This document shows, one piece after another, positions 45,424-57,350 of a stretch of DNA of 64,000 nt (its first letter is position 1; the number at the start of each line of letters is the position of its first letter). Below the pieces are notes generated by a model. That model was given only the letters and a program-made list of their open reading frames with translations. It did not search any database and was not told the DNA's origin. The stretch is from JAFDZV01 sp048594725 (GTDB lineage Bacteria; Bacteroidota; Ignavibacteria; OLB7), in NCBI GenBank assembly GCA_048594725.1, contig JBMDXA010000167.1:1-64000 (forward strand), in the 5' to 3' direction. The translations under genes and the position numbers were made by a program.

Positions 45424-46536
45424 TCACTTTCCTCCCATGAACTTCTTCCGGCGGTTGCGGATGTAATCCACAAAGACGGTCTCGCCGAGCTGGTTCAGGC
45501 CGGAGTAGTATGCCCGGCCCCGATTGGCCTTCGTAAGATCCTCCACGAAATTGACCAGATAGGGATCGCGCGCCACCATGAACGTGGTGATCGTGATCCC
45601 CTCGCGCCGGCATGCCACCGCCTCATCGAGGGTTTTATTGACGATACGGGGATCGAGACCGAAGGAGTTCTTGTACAGGCGGCCGGAGGGCTCGAAGATC
45701 GCCGAGGGCTTGCCGTCGGTGACCATGAAGATCTGCTTGTTGGCGCCCCCTTTCCGTTTCAGGAGCTGGCGGGCCAGCTGCAACCCCGCGCGGGTGTTGG
45801 TGTGGAACGGTCCCACCGAGACGAAGGGGAGTTCATGCATGTTCACCTCCCGCGCCTCGTCGCCGAACAGGAGCACATGAAGCCGGTCCTTGGGGAAACG
45901 GGTCATGATAAGTTCCGAGAGGGCCAGCGCCACCTGTTTTGCCGGGGTTATCCGGTCCTCGCCGTAGAGGATCATCGAATGGGAGATATCGAGCATCAGG
46001 ACCGTGGCTACGTTGCTGGTATGCTCGGTTTCGTGCACACGGATATCATCCTCCTGAAGGGAGAAGTTCTCCAGATCGCTCTCCCGCTTGAGGGCGTTGC
46101 TGAGGGTGCTGGTAGCATCGATATTGGCCGACTGGTCGCCGAACTCGTACTCGCGCAGATCGCCGGTTCGTTCCACGCCGGAGCCGGTATGAGGCGTCTC
46201 GTGCTGTCCCGGGCCGGACTTCTTCAGCGAGGTGAAGATCTCGCGGAGCGCATCCTGGCGAATCCGCTGGGCACCCCGTGGGGTAAGCTCGAAGTCCCCT
46301 CCGCCGGAATCGTCATCGCGGATGAGACCCGCTTTCTTCAACTGATCGATGAACTGCTCCATCGTCATATCGCCGAGGATATTGTATTGCTCATCCAGCC
46401 TGCTGATCCAGTCCAGCGCCTCATCGACATCGCCGGAGGTTTTGGTAAGCAGATAGCTGAAGAGTTTGAAGAGCTGTTCCAGGCGATCCTGGCCGGAAAG
46501 CTCGTTATCGTTCCATTCGGAATAGCGGATGATCAT
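45424..46536 (-). CDS. VWA-domain protein
   Basis: The 370-residue product has an N-terminal helical region (about 1-150) and a von Willebrand factor A domain (about 180-340) with the MIDAS motif DISHSM and the later TDG (VTDGKPSAIFE). Proteins of this shape usually work with a MoxR-type AAA ATPase that remodels complexes or inserts metal cofactors; no such ATPase is in the window. The start MIIRYSEWNDNEL (46536) is chosen over an upstream in-frame ATG because it matches the expected domain border. No signal peptide, so cytoplasmic. Confidence 0.8.
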   Translation of the reverse strand: MIIRYSEWNDNELSGQDRLEQLFKLFSYLLTKTSGDVDEALDWISRLDEQYNILGDMTMEQFIDQLKKAGLIRDDDSGGGDFELTPRGAQRIRQDALREIFTSLKKSGPGQHETPHTGSGVERTGDLREYEFGDQSANIDATSTLSNALKRESDLENFSLQEDDIRVHETEHTSNVATVLMLDISHSMILYGEDRITPAKQVALALSELIMTRFPKDRLHVLLFGDEAREVNMHELPFVSVGPFHTNTRAGLQLARQLLKRKGGANKQIFMVTDGKPSAIFEPSGRLYKNSFGLDPRIVNKTLDEAVACRREGITITTFMVARDPYLVNFVEDLTKANRGRAYYSGLNQLGETVFVDYIRNRRKKFMGGK

Positions 46537-46631
46537 GGCTGTAGGGAATCGGTAAATGCAAGTCCATGCTTCTGGCAATACGTATGGGCGGGGCCGGTAT
46601 TGTCAACCGCCGCGCATACGCTACGAACGGA

Positions 46632-46666
46632 AACGCCCCGAAGAGACTGACCTTCTTCGGGGCGTT
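46632..46666 (-). terminator. Terminator after clpC
   Basis: Perfect 13-base stem AACGCCCCGAAGA / TCTTCGGGGCGTT with a nine-base loop, 56 bases after the clpC stop on the minus strand. Confidence 0.75.
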
Positions 46667-46721
46667 GTTCCTTCTGCGAGCGGATTCTCCGGGAACGGAG
46701 GGCCCGCTCAGCGTGCTATCC

Positions 46722-49361
<2,640 letters not shown>

Positions 49362-50396
49362 GCTACGCTCGCGGGAGAATAGCGGAGCAATTGGTTGATA
49401 TCTTCTTGCGTACTAATCAACGACGGATGAATCGCCACGTTGCGTACATCGCATCAGCCCAGGTGCCCATCATCATACAGTATCATATTGTGCAACGTCG
49501 TAACCCTGCTCCGATACACCAGCCGAAGCCTGCAATCGTCCGGCTGGCGGGGTAGTTCTGCAATCGCTTGCAGTGCTGGGGTGGACGTCCTGTTCGTCTG
49601 ATCGTTCCGGTCGGCACCGCTGTAGGGAGAAAACCATCCTCTACAACCTTTCCAACCACACTACTAATACACATATAACAGGCTCAGGTTTCAAGGACTT
49701 TTCTCTCCCCCAACTACCATACCAGTATCTATAGTATAAACGGAATAATCATCTTCATAGATTCCGCATAGCCTTGCATCGCATCAGGACCGATATACCT
49801 CGCTATCTTCAAACCCTCCTCCGATACCGACACCACACGGGAGCGACGATAACATCGGCCCCCATGGTTTCTTCGTTCGATTCTCTCCGTGCCGTATCCG
49901 CTTTATTCCGGGCCTCCGTGGCTGCCGATCTCTCCTGCGTGGCATACCGGCCCGTGTTCTACAGGGGTGCCCGGAGGGCATGCCGGCCTGCGCCAGAGGA
50001 AAGATTGATATTCAGGGAGTACGATGATGACTTCCCTACTACTGACGGTCATCGCTCCGTTTTACTGCAAGCCGCTGGAAGGAAGTTTCCCGGCAGATTT
50101 CTCATGCGATAAACGCGCCACGCCGGCAGAGCACGCTACAGGAGGAGAGCGTGGAAGAAATGGCAGCACTCCCCGTCGATAACGTCAGCGGGTTCAGCCG
50201 TAATGGCAGTCCTGAACGGAACAAGCGGAGCCGGCGGAGCGAAGAGAACGGAGCCATGGAGACAAGTCAGCCGGCACGGCATCATGATTTGAAACATTGT
50301 TTGACCCCCGCATCTTGGCGGGACTGGCTCCGCACCCGTAACTTTGCGGACTTGGCATAAAGAAACCTTTACCATAAACCATAGGAACGTGCAGCA
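49362..50396. other. 1.0-kb intergenic region between divergent clpC and acyl-CoA dehydrogenase
   Basis: No convincing coding frame is seen. Small frames inside lack signal peptides, motifs or coding-like composition. A part near 49515-49580 has local inverted repeats (CAGCCG...CGGCTG, then CTGCAATCGCTTGCAG), so a structured RNA is possible. Promoters for both flanking genes should lie at the ends. No tRNA recognised. Confidence 0.5.
50315..50347 (+). promoter_or_regulatory. Candidate Bacteroidota-type promoter for the acyl-CoA dehydrogenase gene
   Basis: TAACTTTG at 50340-50347 fits the -7 element TAnnTTTG of the Bacteroidota primary sigma factor. A partial -33 match (CTTGG at 50315-50319) lies about 20 bases upstream. 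The distance to the ATG at 50397 leaves a leader of roughly 45 bases. Confidence 0.35.
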
Positions 50397-51551
50397 ATGC
50401 TTCAGCTAGATCTTACCGAGACTCACGAGATGATCCGGGATACCGCGCGTGATTTCGCGCAGAACGAGGTAGCCCCCACCGCCATCGAGCGCGACATCAA
50501 GGGAGAGTTTCCTCATGAGGCAATCAAGAAGCTCGGAGAGCTCGGGTTCATGGGCATGATGGTCTCCCCGGACTGGGGCGGCGCCGGTCTGGATGCCATG
50601 AGCTATGTGATCGCGATGGAGGAGATCTCCAAGGTCGATGCCTCCGTGGGCGTCGTGATGTCGGTGAACAACTCGCTGGTCTGCTGGGCATTGGAGACCT
50701 ACGGTACCGACGAGCAGAAGGAGCGTTTCCTCCGCCCGCTGGCTACCGGCGAGAAGATCGGTGCCTACTGCCTGTCCGAGCCGGAGGCCGGCTCCGATGC
50801 CACCCAGCAGCGGACGGTTGCCACCAGAAACGACGACGGCTCGTGGGTGGTGAACGGCACCAAGAACTGGATCACCAACGGCACCACCGCCGATATCTAC
50901 CTGGTGTATGCCCAGACCGACAAGGAGAAGGGATACAAGGGGATCAGCTGCTTCATCATCGAGAAGGGAACCCCGGGCTTCACCCACGGCGTCAAGGAGG
51001 ACAAGCTCGGCATCCGCTCCAGCGATACCTGCTCGTTACAATTCCAGGATGTGGTCGTCCCTGCTGAGAACATGCTCGGACCGGAAGGGCGCGGATTCAA
51101 CCTGGCGATGGAGACCCTGAACGGCGGCCGTATCGGCATTGCCGCGCAGGCGCTCGGAATCGCCCAGGGAGCGTTCGAAGCGGCCGTGGGATATGCCAAG
51201 GAGCGCAAGGCGTTCGGCAAGCCCCTCTCCGATCTTCAGGCCATCCAGTTCAAGCTGGCCGATATGGCAACCAAGATCGCCGCCGCGCGCGAGCTGGTGC
51301 ACCGCGCCGCCTCGGTGAAGGACAAGCACGAGCGGTACGTGAAGGAGGCCGCCATGGCGAAGCTCTTCGCATCGAAGACCGCCGTGGAGGTTGCGCTTGA
51401 GGCCATTCAGGTGCATGGCGGATACGGCTATGTGCGCGAATACAAGGTGGAGCGTTACCTTCGCGATGCAAAGATCACCGAGATCTATGAAGGGACATCG
51501 GAGATTCAGCATATCGTGATTGCGCGCGAGCTGATGCGCGATATGCCGTAA
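50397..51551 (+). CDS. Acyl-CoA dehydrogenase (short-chain/butyryl type)
   Basis: FAD enzyme for the first step of fatty-acid or amino-acid acyl-CoA oxidation. The 384-residue product has the N-terminal helical domain, the signature AYCLSEPEAGSDATQQRT (about 123-140), TKNWITNGTTADIYLV near 155, and the C-terminal motif YEGTSEIQHIVIARELM with the catalytic base at E365. This position matches the short/medium-chain type (butyryl-CoA dehydrogenase-like). It stands alone between two terminator-like elements. Chain-length preference cannot be told from sequence alone. Confidence 0.93.
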   Translation: MLQLDLTETHEMIRDTARDFAQNEVAPTAIERDIKGEFPHEAIKKLGELGFMGMMVSPDWGGAGLDAMSYVIAMEEISKVDASVGVVMSVNNSLVCWALETYGTDEQKERFLRPLATGEKIGAYCLSEPEAGSDATQQRTVATRNDDGSWVVNGTKNWITNGTTADIYLVYAQTDKEKGYKGISCFIIEKGTPGFTHGVKEDKLGIRSSDTCSLQFQDVVVPAENMLGPEGRGFNLAMETLNGGRIGIAAQALGIAQGAFEAAVGYAKERKAFGKPLSDLQAIQFKLADMATKIAAARELVHRAASVKDKHERYVKEAAMAKLFASKTAVEVALEAIQVHGGYGYVREYKVERYLRDAKITEIYEGTSEIQHIVIARELMRDMP

Positions 51552-51608
51552 CCGGAATCCTGCTCCGCTGCACGCGGAGCGCGGGATGATTCCGGATGAG
51601 AACTTCCG

Positions 51609-51640
51609 GCAGGCCCCGACTCGTCGGGGCTTGCTGTTTC
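51609..51640 (+). terminator. Terminator after the acyl-CoA dehydrogenase gene
   Basis: AGGCCCCGAC / GTCGGGGCTT stem with a two-base centre, extended by flanking GC pairs and followed by TGTTTCC. Confidence 0.75.
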
Positions 51641-51755
51641 CGTACCGTCCGGAAATCTTGACCTCGGATCTACGTCGCATAAGCGGCGGCGCCCCCATGC
51701 GCACGCCGCTCCGTCGGAAGAATACCGGACCGAATTCACTCTGTTCAGACCTCTC

Positions 51756-53405
51756 TTGAAGCTCCTTTCCTCATACCCTGGCCGTTTCGTCGTGGCGCTG
51801 GTTCTGCTGCTGGCAGGAGCCGCCGCCGGAAGGGCGCAGCCTATCGGTCCGAGCCTTCCTCTCTCGTTCAAAGCCGACAGCCTGCTTACCAGCAGCAGCG
51901 CGGCCGGGGCGGTCAATGAGCTGTGGGGCAATGTCCGTATCACGCAGGGGGTGGTGGTGATAGAGGCGAACAAGGCAGTGGTCTACGAGGCCACCAACAG
52001 CGCCATCTTCACCGGCAACGTCCGTGTTACGCAGCCCGGCATGATCCTTACCGCTCCCCGTGCCGATTACGACGGCAATTCCAGGCTCGCCACCGCTCCA
52101 TCGGGGGTGACGCTTCAGGAGGAGGGGGCTACCCTCCAGGCCGGATACGGCACCTACAACATGTACAACCGCCATGCGCAGTTCCGCGAAGGGGTGGTGC
52201 TGCGCGATAGCAATGCCACGCTCAACGCCGCCGCCGGCGATTATTACTCCGTGGAGCGGCGGGCGGTGTTCACCGGAGGGGTACGGGTGCAGAGCGATTC
52301 CGGCGAGATCACCGCGCGCGACCTGACCTACTGGCGCGATTCCCGCGAAGCCTATGCGGTGGGAGATGTGGTGCTTATCTCCACCGACAACGGCGCCCGG
52401 CTGACCGGCGATACGCTCCGGCATCGTCCGGCGGTCGGCTATACGATGGCTACCGGATCGCCGAAACTGGTGAAGGTGGATACGGCGGTTGTGCGCGATA
52501 CGGCGAGTGGTGATGGCGGCGGTGCGGTTGCCGCCACCTCCGTGCGGCGCGATACCACGACCATCACCGCCCGGTTGCTGGAGGCGTTCCGGACCGACCG
52601 CAACGAATACGTCGCCACCGACAGCGTCCGGCTGCGCCGGGGAGATCTGGAGGCGATCGGCGGGCTTGCCCGCTTCATTGAGGATGACGATGTGATAGCG
52701 CTCGGCCCCGGCGGCCGGTGGTCCCGGAGAACCGATTCGGCCGTGACCGGAGTTCCTCCCCGGCGCGATTCCCTCGCCGCTGCGGGGGATTCTCTTGCTT
52801 CCGACGGTGATGGGGGAGATGAGCTGGCCGATGCCGCAACGCGAACCGGAGGTATCCCGCCGGTGGTCTGGTATCAGGGGTCGCAGTTGACAGGAGATAC
52901 CATTACGGTGGGACTGATGGAGCGGAAGCTCCGATTCATCGATGTGGTGGGGAATGCCTTCGCCGTATCGGAGGGGAAGGTTCGCGGCCGGTACGACCAG
53001 CTTGCGGCCGTACGCCTCTATTTCGATGTGCTCCTGGATACCATACGGAATGTGCGCGCCCAGGGGCTTGCCTCCAGCATCTATTTCCTCTACGATTCGA
53101 ATCTCCCCTCCGGAGTCAACAGGACATCGGGGGATACCATCAATATCGCGTTCGCCAACGGCCAGGCTACCGGCATCGGTATCATCGGGCGGCGCTCACG
53201 GGCCGAAGGGGAGTATTTTCCCGAGCCGATCGTGGCGGGGCAGGAAACCGCCTACCGGCTGGAAGGGTTTCGCTGGATAGGACGCGACGGCGCAATTCAG
53301 GGGAACGCAGCCTCCCGGCCGAGCAGCGCGGCCGTGCCGCAGGGGGAGGTTCCCCCGGCCGATCAGCCCACGTCCACCCAGTCGCGGCCACGGTCACCCC
53401 GCTAG
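51756..53405 (+). CDS. OstA/LptA-like LPS-transport protein
   Basis: The 549-residue product has a signal peptide (about 1-28) and a run of beta-jellyroll segments of the OstA/LptA type. The repeating patterns are NVRITQGVVVIEANKAVVYEA, GNVRVTQPGMILTAPRADY, YSVERRAVFTGGVRVQSDSGEITARDL and AVGDVVLISTDNGARLTGDTL. This is longer than LptA itself and like the OstA-like proteins of Bacteroidota. It probably forms part of the periplasmic bridge moving LPS to the outer membrane. The start appears to be TTG at 51756. It is followed after 11 bases by a FlgD-like gene, probably co-transcribed. Confidence 0.8.
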   Translation: MKLLSSYPGRFVVALVLLLAGAAAGRAQPIGPSLPLSFKADSLLTSSSAAGAVNELWGNVRITQGVVVIEANKAVVYEATNSAIFTGNVRVTQPGMILTAPRADYDGNSRLATAPSGVTLQEEGATLQAGYGTYNMYNRHAQFREGVVLRDSNATLNAAAGDYYSVERRAVFTGGVRVQSDSGEITARDLTYWRDSREAYAVGDVVLISTDNGARLTGDTLRHRPAVGYTMATGSPKLVKVDTAVVRDTASGDGGGAVAATSVRRDTTTITARLLEAFRTDRNEYVATDSVRLRRGDLEAIGGLARFIEDDDVIALGPGGRWSRRTDSAVTGVPPRRDSLAAAGDSLASDGDGGDELADAATRTGGIPPVVWYQGSQLTGDTITVGLMERKLRFIDVVGNAFAVSEGKVRGRYDQLAAVRLYFDVLLDTIRNVRAQGLASSIYFLYDSNLPSGVNRTSGDTINIAFANGQATGIGIIGRRSRAEGEYFPEPIVAGQETAYRLEGFRWIGRDGAIQGNAASRPSSAAVPQGEVPPADQPTSTQSRPRSPR

Positions 53406-53416
53406 GGAGTGCCGGG

Positions 53417-54223
53417 ATGACTATCTCATCCGGCCGGCGTTTCCGGCATCATACTGACATATCGAAGGAAATCATCATAGGGCGGTCTGTACGATATCAT
53501 CCCTCCCCGGCACGCTCGCAGAGCCTGCGATTTATCGTCAGGTGGGGCCTGCTGCTGCTCGTCCTTTCGTTGCTGATCCCCTCGGTGGGGGGGGCGCAGG
53601 TCAGAGGAACTGGGGGTGATACGCTGAAGCCGGTGCGTCCGGTTCCCGATTCCACCGTGCGGGTTCCCTCAACCGGGGGAAGCTCCGGGCAGTATCAGGG
53701 AACGGCGGATACGGCGGGGATGCAACGGCTTCGCGAGACCATCCGGCGCGATAGCGCGTGTGTGCGTGCCTACCTGGACAGTATCGCCAATACACCGCTG
53801 GCAAGGATGCGCCGCAACCTGGCGATGAATCCGAGAGAGTGGATGACGTCGGATGCGGACCGGCGGCGGCGCGACGACGAGATAAAGAACTCGCAGAGCT
53901 GGGACGATATCCACCAGAATATCCCGCGTGCCGGAGTCTCCATACCGTTGCAGGCGATAGGACGGGCGCTGGGGCTGATAGAGGATGTCACCCCGCGTAT
54001 CAAGTATACCCTCACCCGCACCGACAGCATCAGCGTGAAGGTCTACGACCTTACTGCCGGGGTCGTCCGCGTGATCGTCAACGGCGTGCAGAGCCCCGGC
54101 GTTTACGACTTCGATTGGGATATGGAGGACAACCGGGGACGCCGGGTGCTCGCCGGCGACTATATTGCCGAGGTGGTGGTCAATCGCCGGCTGGTTCTTC
54201 GCAAGAGGATCGAGGTGCCGTAA
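53417..54223 (+). CDS. Periplasmic/secreted protein with FlgD-like Ig domain
   Basis: The 268-residue product has a hydrophobic segment near residues 42-60 (signal peptide or anchor, after an unusually long basic N-terminus, so a later start is possible). A helical middle and a C-terminal Ig-like domain of the FlgD/FlgD_ig type follow (SISVKVYDLTAGVVRVIVNG, GVYDFDWDMEDNRGRRVLAGDYIAEVVV). It is not a flagellar protein here: no flagellar genes are near. It lies directly after the OstA-like gene, suggesting an envelope role. Function unknown. Confidence 0.65.
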   Translation: MTISSGRRFRHHTDISKEIIIGRSVRYHPSPARSQSLRFIVRWGLLLLVLSLLIPSVGGAQVRGTGGDTLKPVRPVPDSTVRVPSTGGSSGQYQGTADTAGMQRLRETIRRDSACVRAYLDSIANTPLARMRRNLAMNPREWMTSDADRRRRDDEIKNSQSWDDIHQNIPRAGVSIPLQAIGRALGLIEDVTPRIKYTLTRTDSISVKVYDLTAGVVRVIVNGVQSPGVYDFDWDMEDNRGRRVLAGDYIAEVVVNRRLVLRKRIEVP

Positions 54224-54336
54224 AGCCCTTTTTCGGCCGGGAGCGGGCCATATGCTGCCAATGAAATCGGCTTGCAGGCGATTTCATCCCCTTTTCATGA
54301 AATTTACGAGGGTAGAAGTACGTTTACCCGGTTGCT

Positions 54337-55359
54337 ATGAATATAGGTACGATACAATTAGAGAAGGGCCTTCTGCTGGCGCCGATGGAGGATGTTACCG
54401 ATCCCCCGTTCCGGAGGATCTGCAAGCGCCTTGGAGCCGACCTCGTCTACACCGAATTTATTTCGAGCGAGGGGCTGATCCGCGATGCAAAGCGGTCCAA
54501 CCAGAAACTGACGCTGTATGATGATGAGCGGCCGGTTGCCATTCAGATCTTCGGCGGCGATGAGAGCGTGATGGCCGAGGCAGCGCGTATCGCCGAGGAT
54601 GCCGGTCCCGATTTCATCGATATCAACTGCGGGTGCTGGGTGAAGAACGTGGTGGCCCGCAATGCCGGGGCGGCGCTTCTGAAGGATCTCCCTGCCATGG
54701 AGCGCCTTACCAGGACCGTGGTGGATGCGGTGAAACTGCCGGTGACGGTGAAGACCCGTCTGGGGTGGGATCGTAATTCCATCCGGATCGTGGAGGTGGC
54801 GAAGATGCTGGAACAGACCGGTATCCAGGCGCTCGCGCTCCACTGCCGCACGCGCGATCAGGGCCATGAAGGGGTGGCCTCGTGGGAGTATATCGAGCAG
54901 GTGCGGAACGCCATCCGGATTCCTGTGATTCTGAACGGCGATGTGAAGACCCCGGATGATGTGCGCCGTGCGTTCGATACCGGCGCCGATGCGGTGATGA
55001 TCGGCCGTGCCGCCATCGCCAATCCCTGGATCTTCCGCGACGCCAAGCATTTCATGGCTCATGGCGAAGTGCCCCCCACTCCGGATCTCGATGAGCGGAT
55101 CAGGGTGGCGCTGGAGCACCTTCGCCTCTCCATCGAGTACAAGGGGGACCGGTACGGCATCATCGAATTCCGCAAGTACTGGGGAGGATATCTCCATTCG
55201 ATGCCCCTGGCCTCCACGGTTCGCAAGGAACTGGTGGTGATGAACAGCGTGGAGGAGCTGGAGGCCCGCATCGACCGCTACCGCGAAGAGGTGGATGCAT
55301 TCATCCGCCAGCGGGAGGAGTGGCAGAGCCAGGACGTTCCCGAGGCGGTGGCCGCCTAG
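54337..55359 (+). CDS. dusB: tRNA-dihydrouridine synthase, DusB-like
   Basis: FMN enzyme reducing uridines in the D-loop of tRNA. The 340-residue product has the TIM-barrel motifs LAPMEDVTDPPFRRICKRLGAD, the catalytic-loop region DINCGCWVKNVVARNAGAALL, VKTRLGWD, HCRTRDQG and VILNGDVKTPDDV, then MIGRAAIANPWIF. The catalytic cysteine is in GCW where most Dus enzymes have GCP; this variant is seen in relatives from this superphylum. The C-terminal helical domain follows. Separated by 113 bases from the previous gene. Confidence 0.93.
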   Translation: MNIGTIQLEKGLLLAPMEDVTDPPFRRICKRLGADLVYTEFISSEGLIRDAKRSNQKLTLYDDERPVAIQIFGGDESVMAEAARIAEDAGPDFIDINCGCWVKNVVARNAGAALLKDLPAMERLTRTVVDAVKLPVTVKTRLGWDRNSIRIVEVAKMLEQTGIQALALHCRTRDQGHEGVASWEYIEQVRNAIRIPVILNGDVKTPDDVRRAFDTGADAVMIGRAAIANPWIFRDAKHFMAHGEVPPTPDLDERIRVALEHLRLSIEYKGDRYGIIEFRKYWGGYLHSMPLASTVRKELVVMNSVEELEARIDRYREEVDAFIRQREEWQSQDVPEAVAA

Positions 55360-55398
55360 AGCCCGCGGGGGGATATCCTCAGAAACGACATGCAAGAC

Positions 55399-55428
55399 AA
55401 AGCCTGGAAGGATAACTCCTCCGGGCTT
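55399..55428 (+). terminator. Terminator after dusB
   Basis: AAAGCCTGGAAGGA pairs imperfectly with TCCTCCGGGCTTT and is followed by CTCGTTT. Confidence 0.6.
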
Positions 55429-55523
55429 TCTCGTTTCCGCGGAAAACGGCAGGAAAACAGGAAAGGCGGGCCGGGTGATTCCGGCTCCGCCTCTGGTACT
55501 GTTCGGGGGGAGTACGCCGCTTC

Positions 55524-56084
55524 TTATGCGGTTGCATTCTCGGCCGGGGCCGGAACTTCCTCGGCGGCCTTCAGAAGCTCCACCTCGATGTTGATCTTCA
55601 CTTCATCACCCACCAGCAGGCCACCTGCCTCCAGAACCTGGTTCCACTCAAGACCCCACTCCTTGCGGCTGATCTTGGTGTGCGCGCTGAATCCGGCGCT
55701 GGTGGTTCCCCAGGGGCTGGTCATCACGCCGGAATACTCGGTATCGAGGGTCACCGGATGGGAAATGCCACGGATGCTGAGATCGCCATGCACGCGGAGA
55801 TTGTTGCCGCTGGCCTTCTCCACGCTCGTGCTCTTGAAGGTCATCAGGCTGTTCTCATCGGCACCGAAGAAATCGGCCGAGCGGAGATGGGCATCGCGCT
55901 GCTCGTCGCGCGTGTTGATGCTGGCGGTGTTGACCGTCACATCGATCTTCAGAGAGGTGAGGTCGTTCGGATCGAAATCGACCGTGCCGCTGAAATCCTC
56001 GAAGCGTCCGCGGACGTTGGAGATCATCATGTGGCGGACGGTGAATTCCACCTGCGAATGCGATTTATCGATGGTCCATGCCAT
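55524..56084 (-). CDS. YceI-family lipid-binding protein
   Basis: The 186-residue product has the YceI lipocalin-like barrel: MAWTIDKSHSQVEFTVRHMMISNVRGRFEDFSGTVDFD at the start and HLRSADFFGADENSLMTFKST in the middle, a hallmark of the family that binds isoprenoids or fatty amides. Unlike E. coli YceI it has no signal peptide, so it should be cytoplasmic; such members are common. No operon partner. Transcribed alone on minus. Confidence 0.92.
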   Translation of the reverse strand: MAWTIDKSHSQVEFTVRHMMISNVRGRFEDFSGTVDFDPNDLTSLKIDVTVNTASINTRDEQRDAHLRSADFFGADENSLMTFKSTSVEKASGNNLRVHGDLSIRGISHPVTLDTEYSGVMTSPWGTTSAGFSAHTKISRKEWGLEWNQVLEAGGLLVGDEVKINIEVELLKAAEEVPAPAENATA

Positions 56085-56556
56085 GGTCGTAGTCTCCCTT
56101 GAAGTTGAAATATTGAATGTTCACTATCTGTTGAGTTCCTCGCGTGCCGGGGGCGCTGGGAGCCGGAATGACAGATACAGCCTGTACATGCCGTTCCGGA
56201 ACTCCCGCTGCTCCCCGGGTCCGGTCCCATCATCATGCCGGAGGAGGGGGATTGCCATGATGACCGGGACAGGAGCGAAGTATTGGATGCAAACTTACGT
56301 CGAAACATTATTCGTTGCAACAAGAATATTCTTTCCAGCAGACGAGTTCTCATCCCAACTATTTCAAGCCGGAATCAAAAACGCCCTATCTGGGCTGGAA
56401 TCAGGGAAAAGGTGACGGGGGAGGGATTGAAAAAAATAGATCGTGATGCTGCGGCGCTGCCGGGCTGTTCCAAGAACGCCTGAGATCCTTCCCGGTGGGG
56501 GCTTCGGGGATGGCAGGGAAACCATCTGAACCGGCATGAACGTGCCGCCCGGCATG
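56085..56556. other. Intergenic stretch
   Basis: 472 bases between yceI-like and queE (same strand). No coding frame, repeat or RNA recognised. The yceI promoter should be at the left end. Confidence 0.5.
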
Positions 56557-57231
56557 CTACACGCCTCTGGTATCGGGATGCCAGATGAATTTGTGGAGCT
56601 GAAGCTGGAACCGGACATCGAGGCCATCCTCCAGAATCCAGTTGACCAGGTCCACCGGCTCGATGGAGCCGAAGATGGGAGAGATGAGGATGGAGCCGAC
56701 CCTGGCGCTGAGATCGAACCGCCGGACGATCTCGCGGGCCCATTCGTAATCCTCGCGCGAGCCGCAGACGAACTTCACCTCGTCATTTCCGGTGAGTATC
56801 TCCAGGTTCTCCATCCGGTTCCGCTTGCTCATGCCGGAGCTGGGGGTTTTCAGATCCATGATCCGGATCACCCTGGGATCGCACGCCGAAACATCGATAT
56901 GCCCGCCGGTTTCCACCGCCACGGTATAGCCGTCATCCAGCAGTTCCCGCATCAGCTCGTGCACCTCCGGCTGTTCCAGCGGTTCGCCGCCGGTGAACTC
57001 CACGAACCGCGTGGGGTGGCGTTCCACCTCGGCGCGGATCTCTTCGAAGCTCTTCCACTCCCCTCCGATTCTGTGATCCAGGGCATAGGGGGTATCGCAG
57101 TAGGTGCAGCGAAGCCCGCAGCCGTGCAGCCGCACGAACGTGCAGGGGAGCCCGGCACGTGTCCCCTCTCCCTGAACGGAAAAGAAGATCTCGTTGAGCT
57201 TGAGATGGCGGGGCCGGATCGGCTTTATCAT
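56557..57231 (-). CDS. queE: 7-carboxy-7-deazaguanine synthase QueE
   Basis: Radical SAM enzyme converting carboxytetrahydropterin to 7-carboxy-7-deazaguanine in queuosine synthesis. The 224-residue product has the cluster motif CGLRCTYCDTPYA (CxxxCxxC, from about residue 32) preceded by the typical NEIFFSVQGEGTRAGLPCTFVRL, a FVEFTGGEPLEQPEV motif for SAM binding, and the family end. The ATG at 57231 gives the normal N-terminus. It is alone; queC, queD and queF are not in the window. Confidence 0.94.
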   Translation of the reverse strand: MIKPIRPRHLKLNEIFFSVQGEGTRAGLPCTFVRLHGCGLRCTYCDTPYALDHRIGGEWKSFEEIRAEVERHPTRFVEFTGGEPLEQPEVHELMRELLDDGYTVAVETGGHIDVSACDPRVIRIMDLKTPSSGMSKRNRMENLEILTGNDEVKFVCGSREDYEWAREIVRRFDLSARVGSILISPIFGSIEPVDLVNWILEDGLDVRFQLQLHKFIWHPDTRGV

Positions 57232-57260
57232 GATAATCTCTGAAAGTTCATCCGGATGAC

Positions 57261-57330
57261 GAGAAGGGCGGAGCATTCGTCTACCGGCTCCGGTAACGGA
57301 GTGATAGTTACGAGTGTCCCGCCCTTTTCG
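57261..57330 (-). terminator. Possible terminator after pheS
   Basis: GAAGGGCGG (57263-57271) and CCGCCCTTTTC (57319-57329) can pair across a loop of about 50 bases. The large loop makes the assignment uncertain. Confidence 0.4.
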
Positions 57331-57350
57331 CGTTTCGCGCGAGATGGATG

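Noticed and set aside
50150..50260. Possible tRNA-like fold with GTTCAG and CTGAAC arms
   Set aside because: No acceptor stem or T-arm consensus can be formed around it.
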